DNA of 11,640 bases from positions 1,765,458-1,777,097 of the forward strand of contig WELB01000001.1 in the NCBI GenBank assembly GCA_009602725.1, given 5' to 3'. The stretch is from Spirogloea muscicola (taxonomy: Eukaryota > Streptophyta > Zygnematophyceae > Spirogloeales > Spirogloeaceae). Positions 1-9,047 of this stretch are shown one piece after another (the first letter of the stretch is position 1; each line of letters begins with the position of its first letter). The notes under the pieces were generated by a model that saw nothing but the letters and a program-made list of their open reading frames with translations, made no database searches and had not been told where the DNA came from. Position numbers and translations under genes: made by a program.

Positions 1-2
1 CA

Positions 3-2347
3 GCCAGTGGGCCTCCGCCGCCGTTGCCGCAGCACGCGCGCCTGGCGGCCAGCGGCAAGGTTTCCCGCCGCAGCCGCCGCCGCCGCCGCCGCCGCCGCGG
101 CTTCCGGATCGGACGACACGCCGATCGCCGGTGTGGTAGTCGCTTCCTGGCAGCCGCCCGGACGCCGGCGACTTTGCCGGCGTCCATTGGCACTGCTGCC
201 GTCAAATCAGCGCCGTTCTCGAGCCAATTCGTTGCCGCGGTGCCGTCGGCAGGCGGGCGCGTGGAGGAGCTCCCGTTGGAGCTGGTGGAGGACGACGGCA
301 AGTTCGCGCGCATCACGGAGGACGACCCCGCCTTTGGCCCGCCCGTGAGCGCTGAATCCCCAACGTAGCTCCCATTGCGGCGACGCCACGTGGCCGCCCG
401 CTGGCCGAGAGCCTCTGCTAGAGCGACGGCAAGAGTAGATGATGGCATTGAGACAGAGTCAACGGTATGCTTAAATCCTCTACGCAAATCAGCAAGGATG
501 GTTGCCCAAGTTTGCTAAGTTCTCATTAAGCAGAATCACATCATCCTGTTGGAAACTGCTGCACAGCCCACCCTCGGAAGCGACTTACTTGACCAAGTTG
601 CGCATTCGTATTGCACGTTCCATCTAGTGCGCAAGAACAGTCTGACTTGTTCCTGCCATGTAATTCCTTTCTGAAGAGACATATGAGCCGTGTGGCTTAC
701 TCTTGGACAGTGTCATTTTGTAGGTCCTGATGATGACTGGCTGCACCACTGATGAGGTGGTCCAGGTGTGCTACCCTGACGATGATCATGCTGACAAAGT
801 CAAGGGAGGAGGTCAGTCTGGTGTCTATGTCCATAGAAGTAGACAAAGAAAAGAGGGACAGGAACAAGCATTGCCATCTCAGCAGGCCGTGGCCTTGACA
901 ATGTTTCACCCTCGGCACTGGTATCTCATTGTGAAGGTGTCTTTTCAGCCACTCCAGTCCAGGTCAATCAGTTGTTGCTTAAGCATCGGACGCAAAACAC
1001 TCAAGTTGTTGTTGCTAAATATCATGCATGTTTCATGTTATGTTTTCTGCCATTTTGCATTTGCAGGTCCAAAAGATGCTTAAGAGGATAGAAGGCGAGT
1101 TTCTCGAGGTATAACCTGGCACTCGTTGACCGATGGCTTCGTTTTGTGGTTTGCCCCTTGCTCATGCTACTAGCTTTCATTCGAAGCAAGTGGACTCTGC
1201 ATGATTGTGCCTTTCATGCATCGTAAGGAGCAGGAAATCAGGGCATCTTGCAGGTCAAAGTCTGCACGAAAGAGATGGGACTGGGCTCGTTAGAAGCGGC
1301 CATCGTGACCAACCAGCCGGATCCACTGTCCGTTGAGGTGTGCCTTTCTCTTGATCTTGATATATGCGCACGGTTTGTCATTGCAATTGTTGTAGATGTT
1401 AAGGGATACTTGTGTAGAAGCTTGGAGAACATAAGCAGCTGGCATTTCACGTTGAGGTTGGACGTGCGCGTAAATGCCTGCTGAAGCTGGACACTCACGT
1501 GAGAGGAGATAAAGGGAGGCACTTCTTCACAATATTGTAAGAAGGCAACTCTGGCATGCATGCCAAATCCCAATCACGGCATCGATTTCTGATCTCCTTG
1601 GGAAGAACTGAGCATGCATTTGGCAGCCTTGCTCCAGCCATCCTAGAATCTGCTTCCTTTCTGGTCTTACCGGTGAGGAGATTATGATGCTCATTGATGC
1701 CTTCCCTGCAGCAGGTATGTACACTGACATAAATTATTGATAGTGACAGCTGATGCTCTCCTTAATATTTGTTCTTGACACCCAATTTGTGCCAATGTTC
1801 AGCATCTGTGCAGTGCAGTGCAGTTCCTGGTCTCATGCTTTGCTTTTGTTGGGCATGCCCTTGTATCCTTGGACGTGCTTGTTAACAAGCTCAATGATCT
1901 GACCAGTTGCTTCAAGAGCCCCACATAGCAGACTGAATTGGCAGCCAGGCCTGCTATGAGTGCTGTGTGCAGGGATGGAGACGCCTGTCATGGCAGCGAT
2001 GGTACCAAATAACGCTCATAAACCATTGACACAACTATTTGAAGAAGTTATGGGAGACTACACCCGCTTGGTACGTCCTTCTTTCATGCATGCACCTGGG
2101 TTGGTTGATTGCACGGTTTCTAAGGTAGGATGTAAGGCGTGTTTGTTCACCAATCTGCTGGATAGAGCAACTGCATATCTCGAGAAAAGAATACAGTTGT
2201 GCTTCGCTTTGGACAACATTCACAATGGACATTACCGCAGCTGTAGAGATGTGTCATATGCTTCTGCCAGCCTCTTTCAAGGTGGGCTGCTTGCACCTAG
2301 GCATCATCATTTAGTCATTTGTTTGCTTGCAGTGGAGGACGGCTTAA
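3..2347 (+). CDS. DUF3783 family plastid-type protein, 5'-partial, seven exons
   Basis: The start lies upstream of the window; the frame is open from base 3. Exons: 3-344, 724-798, 1067-1108, 1254-1337, 1627-1714, 1973-2070, 2333-2347. All junctions are phase 0 except 1714/1973 (phase 1). Exon order in protein: basic, Ala/Ser/Arg-rich leader of about 75 residues (transit-peptide-like), an acidic stretch (VEELPLELVEDDGKF, then ITEDDPAFGPP), VVQVCYPDDDHADK, a 14-codon microexon (VQKMLKRIEGEFLE), VKVCTKEMGLGSLEAAIV, then the hallmark PRICFLSGLTGEEIMMLIDA and a tail with FEEVMGDYTRL ending WRTA. From memory this matches, block for block, plant proteins annotated as DUF3783 or 'seed maturation-like', predicted plastidial; molecular function unknown. 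The visible part is about 247 residues. Weak points: the donor at 799 (GTCAAG), the acceptor at 1626, and the 5-codon last exon. The alternative of reading through the donor at 2071 would add about 178 residues that look non-coding. Confidence 0.85.
73..98. repeat. GCC trinucleotide microsatellite within the first visible exon
   Basis: About eight uninterrupted GCC units lie in the leader region of the DUF3783 gene. In the frame that joins the next exon they encode a run of arginines; in the neighbouring frame they would give polyalanine. Arginine-rich leaders fit a plastid transit peptide, but the repeat is likely to vary in length and makes the reading of the extreme N-terminus less secure. 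Confidence 0.8.
1552..1565. other. 14-bp perfect palindrome with a CATGCATG core in an intron
   Basis: TGGCATGCATGCCA is its own reverse complement. It contains the RY-type CATGCA motif on both strands, the kind bound by B3-domain factors in land plants. It lies in the 1338-1626 intron of the DUF3783 gene, about 60 bases before the acceptor. A regulatory role is only a possibility. Confidence 0.3.
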
Positions 2348-3260
2348 TCAGGCACTTAAGTATTTATGGCCAGTGCAGGTCGAGCAGCGACAACGGCGGG
2401 AAACATGACTGTTTTGCAAGAACTTGGATTTGGCCGTTCCAGATGGAAGCTAGTCCGGGGGAGCCTTGGGCCTCTTTGACTGTCAGATGCCATGTGTTTG
2501 CCGCATGCTCAGATGACAACAGTCGAGTCAAGTGGATGAGCTCTGAGGAAGCAGGGCTAGCATATGATGGGCTCTCAAATGAAGGGTATGCAATTAACGT
2601 GTGATGTGTGATGTGGAAAACTTCTTCCAAACTTGGTGAGAGTTGTGGATTGGATTGTGAATGAATGCAAAGAACAACAGTCTGCTGCTCTTGGAAAGGT
2701 GCTGGTCTGCCCGACCATGCAATTCTGGTAGTCTTAAAAGTCCTGGCAAGATCGGAGAGAGTCAAAATATGCCACTACCTGATTGATGACAATCAGCGTC
2801 ACGAAGGAAAAGGGGAGCAGTGACAGTGCGAAGCCAGGCAAGTGAAATGTGACTGGTGTGAGAGTTGAACAGAAGCTGGGTTCTCAAGTGATGTGAGGAG
2901 TGGTGGGAAGCCAGGTGGGGAGGGATGGATGCAGGAACCAGGATGGTAATTGATGGTGGACCAGAGCGGCAAAGGCAGTAGATGATCAGTACATGCCCCT
3001 CTTCCCTACTGCTTCTTTCTCGGTAAGGGGGGGTGGTGGGCGAGGGTGCTCAAATGAATAGATAAAGCCTCTTCCAGTGTCAATGGATTTGAGTACGCAT
3101 TCAGTGACGGAGGGCATGAGTGCGATGAGGATTTCAGACCTTGTCCATTCCTTTGGGCTGGCCTTTCCCAGCCATCAGTCAATCTGGCCGCGCTTCCTGA
3201 TGAGGAGGGCGCAGGTCGAGGCGGTAGCTGTGAATGTGCGAAGTAAGGCCAGGGTTAGAT
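2348..3260. other. Intergenic stretch after the DUF3783 gene; no gene recognised
   Basis: It begins with the presumed 3' untranslated region of the DUF3783 gene. I see no canonical AATAAA, no recognisable coding exons and no RNA gene. Open frames here, such as the minus-strand one at 2364-2765, have no family resemblance and unremarkable composition. From about 2800 the plus strand becomes rich in purines, with many GGTGGG and GTGAGG-like words, ending in the G tract listed separately. Confidence 0.6.
3027..3046 (+). other. G-rich tract able to form a G-quadruplex
   Basis: Four or more runs of three or more G are separated by loops of at most four bases (GGGGGGG, TGGT, GGG, CGA, GGG). The pattern meets the usual G3+N1-7 rule. 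It is intergenic, about 1.4 kb upstream of the GRAS start; any function is unknown. Confidence 0.5.
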
Positions 3261-3268
3261 TCTGAGGC

Positions 3269-3284
3269 TGACGTGTGACGTCAC
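3269..3284. promoter_or_regulatory. Paired TGACG motifs including a perfect GTGACGTCAC palindrome
   Basis: TGACGTG at 3269-3275 is followed directly by TGACGTCA at 3276-3283, the CRE/C-box sequence recognised by bZIP factors, TGA-type in plants. The pair opens a GC-rich block upstream of the GRAS gene, but it lies more than 1.1 kb from the first ATG, so its target is uncertain. Confidence 0.35.
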
Positions 3285-3287
3285 TTG

Positions 3288-3475
3288 TGGAGACGGCTGA
3301 CCGTGCCGGACCGCAGGTTGGCCAGGGTCCCGGAGCACGGGGGCCAGCCGACCGGGGCCCACTAACAAGCTGCGCGCCGGACCGGGACCGGTTGGGATAT
3401 CCCGGTTGGGACTACACCAGCGCCCGGAGGGCTCCCCCGCCTCGTCGGCTTGCGCGCGGAACCCGGCGCCGTACC
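3288..3475. repeat. GC-rich block with a duplicated CCGGTTGGGA word
   Basis: Base composition jumps to strongly GC-rich compared with the flanks. CCGGTTGGGA occurs at 3388-3397 and again at 3402-3411 (14-base period), with GGGATATCCC as a palindrome across the spacer. Related words (GCCGGACCG, GGACCGGGACCGG, GACCGGGGCCC) crowd 3305-3390. Frames on both strands stay open, but this is expected at such GC content and they resemble no protein I know. It could be a CpG-island-like regulatory region or part of an unrecognised repeat. Confidence 0.4.
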
Positions 3476-3578
3476 ACATCACACACTTGCGTTAAGTGAG
3501 GACGTGAATACCTCCATTAGCACAAGCTTGGCACCAAGAAGCAGCTCGGTCAGCGTCTCGGGGAGCTGGAGCGCCCCC

Positions 3579-3798
3579 CAGGCAGAGTCTAGGGCAAACT
3601 AAACAGGGCTACATAATACGGAAACCGAAACCAAGGTGCCTAAGGTGACATCAGTACCCACGGGTGAGCACAAATAAATCCGACAAGCTAACTCGGATAT
3701 GTTTGTGCTCACCCCGTAGGTACTGATTTCACCTTAGGCACCTTGGTTTCGGTTTTCGTATTATGTAGCCCTGTTTAGTTTGCCCTAGACTCTGCCTG
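3579..3798. repeat. Near-perfect foldback (inverted repeat) element, about 105-base arms and 9-base loop
   Basis: The left arm 3579-3683 is the reverse complement of the right arm 3693-3798, with about five mismatches and one single-base indel; the loop is CAAGCTAAC at 3684-3692. Both outer ends read CAGGCAGAGTCTAGGGC when viewed inward. Identity holds to the last base and stops abruptly. I see no flanking target-site duplication and no coding capacity. Mismatches are concentrated towards the loop. It could be a foldback MITE, or a young inverted duplication that yields a long hairpin transcript (a source of small RNAs or a proto-microRNA). It lies about 620 bases upstream of the GRAS start, with no exon inside it. 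Confidence 0.9.
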
Positions 3799-4416
3799 AA
3801 CAATGTGTCGGCTTGAATTAGAAGAAGAAGAAAGTGCTCGCCCATTGAGAATAGGGGCTGGAGAAGCCAGCCCTGCCAGGGGAAGCGCTAAGAATTAAGA
3901 ATTGGCCTCCATTTCATGTCATGCGCCCCGCGGGCCTTCTCTCCTTGGGGGAAATGGCGGCTGCGATGGGCCCGCCCGCTCTCCGCCCCGCGCTAAGTGA
4001 CTCTCTTATGGACGATTTGGCCGTTTGAGCGGGCCAGGGTTGGCGTGTCGCCATCGGGCTCCGAGCCCGCTCCCCCAGGCGGCGGTTCGAACCCTGATCA
4101 CTCCTTTGATGGGCTACGGCCTCTCACTGCGATTGCCTTTCGTCGGAAAGGCTGTCCCTTCTCGCGCATGCGGCGCCGCGCTCCGTGCCGGAGGCAGCGC
4201 CGCGCTCCGCGGCGGGCGCGGCCGGAGCTCAGCGCCGCGCCCTGCTACGTCCGCCGGTGGCCTGCAATGGCAGCCCATTGATGGACCTCATATACAAAAC
4301 CACGTTTCCTGCGCGATATCGTCGTTCCAGTCGTCAGTAGGCTGTGCTGACTACCAGTGGCGCCGCCACCGTCGCCGTCGCCTAAGCCAAGCGTCTGCGC
4401 GGGGCCTGCGGCGATC
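3799..4416 (+). promoter_or_regulatory. Presumed promoter and 5' leader region of the GRAS gene
   Basis: There is no convincing coding exon. Visible elements are a GAA-rich patch at 3821-3836, a small hairpin (GGGCTGG/CCAGCCC, 3855-3873), a tandem AAGAATT pair (3890-3903), the 10-base palindrome GGTTCGAACC (4084-4093), and a direct repeat GCGCCGCGCTCCG at 4173-4185 and 4197-4209 inside a GC-rich segment. GC content rises steadily towards the first ATG, as is common around plant-type transcription starts. Confidence 0.45.
4290..4299 (+). promoter_or_regulatory. TATA-like box upstream of the GRAS first exon
   Basis: ATATACAAAA is the only AT-rich TATA-like word in a strongly GC-rich neighbourhood and lies about 118 bases before the ATG at 4417. 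Transcription would then begin near 4320 and give a leader of roughly 100 bases. If transcription starts further upstream, the short reading frames starting at 4267 (four codons) and 4281 (19 codons) would become upstream ORFs. Confidence 0.3.
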
Positions 4417-7400
4417 ATGCCGGCGGCGGTTGAAGTAAGGCCGAGCGGGGAGGCCGAGAGCGCCAAAGCCGCCGCCGGGATGGCGGCCGCGAAGGGCGGC
4501 AGCCAGGTCGTCAAGAGCAAGCCGCTGCCGATGCAGGTCAAGCCGGGGCGGCCGGACATCGACCTCGCGTCCCAGCTGCAGCAGGCGTGGCTCCGCACGC
4601 AGCTCCCGGGGGCCAGCGGCAGCCCCAAGGCCGCATCCCCGTCCTCAGGTGATCGTCCGGCCCCTTGGCTGTGGTGCCGGCTGCTTGGGACGACTTTGAC
4701 AATAGCGGCGGGTGTAGTCATTCGACGGACTACCGTCTGAAGTGGACACGCCATGTCACATGGCGAAGAATGGCAGTCGCTGACGTTATGACAGAGGATC
4801 CTGCTTGACATGGCGCCCTACTGCAACCTCCCAGTCCCAAATTCTCTCCTGATAGAACCATTGCAGTGCTCAAGAGGGCTGCGACCATTGTCACGGAAAA
4901 TTGGGATAGCCGACGTTCTTTCCTGACCTACATCTGACGCTCTGCTTGTGGACCTATTTGGGCAGTGGAAAGCATGGCCAGCAAGGAGCAGCCAACCGCC
5001 CACAAGAATCTCAAGGGAGAGCTCGAGAGACTCTTCGCTAGAACACAGAGCTCCATCGCTCGCGCAAACCTGGTTCCAGAGGCTAGCTCTGCCTCATCCT
5101 CTGCTGGAGGTGTGTTTGCTGAGGACTTTCATCTTGGCTTCATTGCCCAGTCCAAAGCCTCACCAGTCATCTGGACCCTCTGCGGGTTGCCTATCTTACA
5201 CTGGCCAGACCTTGTGGGCATGAGAAAGTGTGCTGGGACTGTGCCAGTGCCCCCCTTTCCATTGACTCCTCATAAGTGTCAGTACATGATTCTGACGCAC
5301 TAGATCAATCAGAACAGGATGGGCCGCACATTAGAATGCATAGGGTAGCTGCTGGACAGACTGTGACGGCCGTCTCAGATTGCATCGATTGTGCAGCAAC
5401 CAGTGCAGAAAGTGATGTTGATGGTGTCAAGGCCAAAGCTTCTACTGAGGAGCAGGACCTGTCATCTTTCCTCAGCACCTTCTATGTGGAGAGGTTGGAA
5501 AACGGGGTAAGACCTCTTACTATGATGTAACTTGCTTGTATTGTCTGTGGAAACTCTGGACATTGAAAATCCTCTTGACCTTTTGGAGGCCTGCTCGGTT
5601 ATTGGTGACGACCCTATTTAACTGCCCACCTTGCCACCAACGTGGTCACCCTACTCCTTTTTACTTCTGGGAAGTAGGATGAAGAACTTGAAGAAATGTT
5701 GGAGAGCTTCTAGCTCTGTTTTATGACTGCAAATGCTGGTCAAGCTTGACTGGAGTCCTACTGCACAGGAGGGAGTCAATGCCGACATTGCAGGAGAGGA
5801 CTTCTTCAGGGGGTTGGATGGCCTCCATGACGCGTTTTATGAGCTGGAGAATCTCCTACCTTCCGAAGAAGACGCACCTGAGGTTTTTGATATTGTCGAC
5901 CTTGACCGCTTGAATGAGTCAAGGGGGACCGGTGTTGGCGCTGTGCAAGTCCAGCAGCAGCCTTTGGATGGGACTGCAATCTACCCTATCCCCACCCCGC
6001 ACCCTGAGCTCTTCAACCCTAACCGCAGAAAAAAGCGTCACAGGGAGGTACAAGCTGCCCAGGAGGTTGGCCGCTCTGCCTCAGGGGTTGTGAAGCACAG
6101 AGAGATCAGCGGTGTTGTGTCCAATATCCACAATTCACATGAGGATTGTCCAGAGGCAACGGTGGCAGTATCTAGCAGTGACCCAGTCAGGGCCAAGGAG
6201 GAGGCAGGGGAATTGGAGGAGGAGGAAGATATCAATCCAATTGAGCTACTCGTTGACGTTGCCAAGGCCATAGTCGCAAACGACAAGGCGAAGGTGCACC
6301 TGGCATCCAGCCTCCACCACTCTATTCACCTGCACTGAGAGCTTCTCACAGTGATGTGCTGATTCACACATGTCATAATGTATGATAAAGTAGCTAAACG
6401 GGGTGCTTACTTGCTTGTGTGTCTGTACCCGAAAACAGGCACATAAGTTGATGGAGAAGCTCAACACCATGGCTTCAATATATGGTGATGCTTCACAAAG
6501 ATTGTCTGCTTACTTTTTGGAGGGCCTGCTGGCAAAATTGTCTGGAGGTCCTGTCACGGAGCCTAATGCAGCTATCGCGCCACCAGAGTACAAGGGCCCC
6601 AATTGTGGCCAGAGTCTCATGATGTCGTTTCAGGTATTTTAGAGGCCTGATGGAGATCGCACTGTGGATGTCACCTTGTGCCATTACAGAAGCTTCTCTA
6701 AAAGCACAATCTACACTGCTATTCAACCACATGTGCAACTAAAGCAGCCTCTCAGTATGTATTATCCCATTGTATACACGTGTACTCAAGAGGTCGCTAG
6801 ATTGCACTGTTATCCTGCCCTATATACGGGGCAGAGGGGTTTCTTACATTTATGAAGGCTGTGCCTACTTCTTAAGTCTGCTGCTGACTGTTGTTCTTGT
6901 GTTCTTCCTTTGTTTCCCCAAAGGTTCTGGTGAGTGCTAGCCCCTATTTGACATTCGGCCAAGTGGCAGCAAATAGCACAATTTTGGAGGCCTTTGAGGG
7001 GGAAGATAGTGTACACATCATTGACTTTGGAATTGGTCATGGCATTCAGTGGCCGCCTCTGATCCAGGTGATTTGTTGTCATACAAAAGATATGTTATGT
7101 GCTAATGATGCAGCATCGTAGCTTACTGGGTATAAGTAGGAGTAGTTCCTTCTTGGCCCAGCATGCTGTGACACTGGACATCTCGGCTGCCGCGCCATGC
7201 ATCAGGCCCTGGGGGCTCGTCCAGGCGGCCCCCCCAGCTTGAGGATAACAGGCATTGATTTGCCAATTGTTGGAGAAAGACGAGCATACTGCATCGTCCA
7301 GGCTGGCGAGAGGCTCAAGGAGGTGGCTGCTAAGTGGGGCGTGCCCTTCGAGTATGAGAAAGTACCTTCCAAACTGGAGGCAGTATCGTCCTGTATGCTC

Positions 7401-9047
7401 AACCTCCGCGAGGGCGACACTGTTGCAGTCAATTGTGCACTTCGATTGCATCAGGTGACATAATCAGAGTATTCAAGATAAATTTGCAAGGCTCCATATT
7501 CTACAAATGGTGGAATCCTTCCTGTGAATGCTACTGGACAACTGTTCTGATTAGTGGGCTGGTCTATCCACAACTCAACCAAGATAGAAGGCAAAAAGCC
7601 CATCTTGCTGTGAGAAAGTTATTGTCAGGGCTGCCATGGCTGAGGGGAATTCCCCACTAGCAGCACAAGTCAGTGCAGCATCTTGGTTGCAATGTATAGG
7701 TGTTGATATAGCATCGTATACACGGTTCACAAACTGTGCACTGATGCAGCCTACTGTTGCAAGTGCGCAGCTCCTCGATGAAACAGTGACACCTTCTAAT
7801 CCCAGGAATGCTGTGCTACGAACGATTCATGGGCTCAAGCCCAAGGTATAAGCAGTGCATGCCATGCACTCACACTATTGAAGAGTATGGGGAGCTGATG
7901 TTGTAATTGATGAGATTGACAAGGACAATGCCTGAAGTGACCAAGAGATACAGTTGTTGTTTTTGTTAAAATAAAGTAAGACCTGCAGGGCTATCCACTT
8001 ACTATCCACTTACTCTTTGCAGGTCGTAACTCTTGTGGAGCAACATACCAATCACAACTCCCCATTCTTCCTGGCTCGCTTTTATGAGGCCCTGTTTTAT
8101 TATGCTGGGGTGTTTGACTCAATTGATGCCTCCATCCCTCGTGATGTCACCGCACGACGAGTCTTTGAGCAACAGGTGCGTACATGCAGCCATGGTTCTG
8201 GCTTTGTGAGCCAGCCACCTCTCTGCTGTGCTGTGATTGAGGTTTAATATCTGTAGGCCTCTGATATGCATAAATAGTATGTTGTAGCAGAGCTGAATTT
8301 GCTTTATGTTGCACTTCACATTGTAGCCTTCAGATTGGGTTTGTTTCAGATTGGGTCTAACAGGAGAGGCGCCATGCATAATCAGCTAGTCATTGTCAAA
8401 GACATGCATGAAAGAGACCAGTGCACAAAGTTGACCTTCATGTAGGCATAGAATCAGTTAGGTAGGGCCAAAGAGATTTTTAGCGACATGCATTGTGCCA
8501 TGCAGGTGCTAGGGAGGGCCATTGTGAATGTGGTAGCTGCTGAAGGACAAGACCGGGTTGAGCGGCAGGAGTCACTCGGCCAGTGGCAAAAAAGGATGGT
8601 TTCAGCGGGCTTCATTGCGCGACCGCTGGTTCCTTCTGTAAAACATACAGTGAATGTAAGACATCCTGTCAATTGGCTCTCTGGTAATCTGCTTCGATGT
8701 GACCAAGTGCAGTCGGATCTAGAGGTCAAGGAATCACTATGACTTTCTTATCCTCTAATGCTTAGGCTACTTTCTTGTTTGGTCCTCTGTTCTGTGACTG
8801 ACAACCATGCAACTCACCTGAGAGTATGGCCAATGTATTGCACGGTGTTCACTGGACGTAGAGATATCGCCCTCTGACCTCTCCTGCTACTTGTATCCAT
8901 CAGGGCTTGCTGCAGACATACAGGAAGGGGTATGGACTGCTGGAGCAGGATGAGAGCAGCCTCATCCTGACTTGGCAGGACCGGCCCCTCATTGCTATGT
9001 CAGCTTGGCAACCGGCCTCGTCTCAGAAGTCCTCACTTTCACCATAG
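4417..9047 (+). CDS. GRAS-domain transcriptional regulator, eleven-exon model of about 744 residues
   Basis: Exons: 4417-4648, 4966-5109, 5283-5506, 5769-6293, 6439-6633, 6924-7067, 7206-7454, 7771-7845, 8023-8175, 8506-8655, 8904-9047 (stop TAG). The GRAS domain runs from about residue 354 to the end: LHRI ([14 protein letters not shown], then [20 protein letters not shown]), VHIID core [19 protein letters not shown] at about 470-488, [31 protein letters not shown] block ([37 protein letters not shown]), RVERQE, and SAW ([16 protein letters not shown]). All are intact and in order. GRAS proteins act in the nucleus, usually as cofactors of other DNA-binding factors. There is no DELLA or TVHYNP motif; the subfamily is not assigned. 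All seven introns inside the domain are phase 0. The first three exons encode a disordered, acidic N-terminus and join in phase, but lack homology support. A shorter model starts at ATG 5733, reads straight into the 5769 exon and gives about 556 residues. Confidence 0.9.
5678..5713 (+). other. Candidate alternative (poison or terminal) exon in the GRAS N-terminal region
   Basis: After the strong donor at 5507 (GTAAGA), the first good acceptor is TAG at 5675-5677, behind a pyrimidine-rich tract. It opens in the same phase as the preceding exon and reads [11 protein letters not shown] then TAG. Inclusion would end a protein of about 211 residues before the GRAS domain; skipping to the acceptor at 5768 continues into it. 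Either it is a regulated stop exon or a real short gene ends here. The second is less likely, because the next in-frame ATG is only 20 bases away. Confidence 0.4.
7991..8012 (+). repeat. Tandem duplication of CTATCCACTTA next to a splice acceptor
   Basis: Two exact 11-base copies adjoin each other within the pyrimidine-rich tract before the acceptor of the 8023 GRAS exon. The duplication lengthens the tract and does not touch coding sequence. It looks like a recent small slippage event. Confidence 0.6.
8329..8356 (+). repeat. 12-base direct repeat in a GRAS intron
   Basis: TTCAGATTGGGT occurs at 8329-8340 and 8345-8356, separated by four bases, in the intron between the 8023-8175 and 8506-8655 exons. 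It is probably a local duplication without function. Confidence 0.6.

Noticed and set aside
7-348. Alternative frame with a polyalanine run in the first exon
   Set aside because: It does not connect in phase with the 724 exon and has no ATG. The other frame carries the acidic family block and ends at a GTGAGC donor in the right phase.
1960-2604. Long plus-strand frame after the DUF3783 motif
   Set aside because: Only 1973-2070 matches the family. A strong donor (GTACGT) follows at 2071, and the later residues look like translated intron and untranslated sequence.
2364-2765. 133-codon minus-strand open frame
   Set aside because: No domain, no splice partners and unremarkable composition; most likely chance.
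3605-3772. hAT-type MITE starting at CAGGGCTACA inside the hairpin arms
   Set aside because: The bases outside these internal ends continue as inverted, not direct, repeats, so there is no 8-bp target duplication. The palindrome extends further out on both sides.
4010-4105. tRNA gene suggested by GGTTCGAACCC
   Set aside because: The T-stem does not pair over five bases, no seven-base anticodon loop can be placed and no acceptor stem forms.
4245-4811. 188-codon minus-strand open frame
   Set aside because: It is antisense to the first GRAS exon and its leader in GC-rich DNA. It has no recognisable domain; its openness is expected from base composition.
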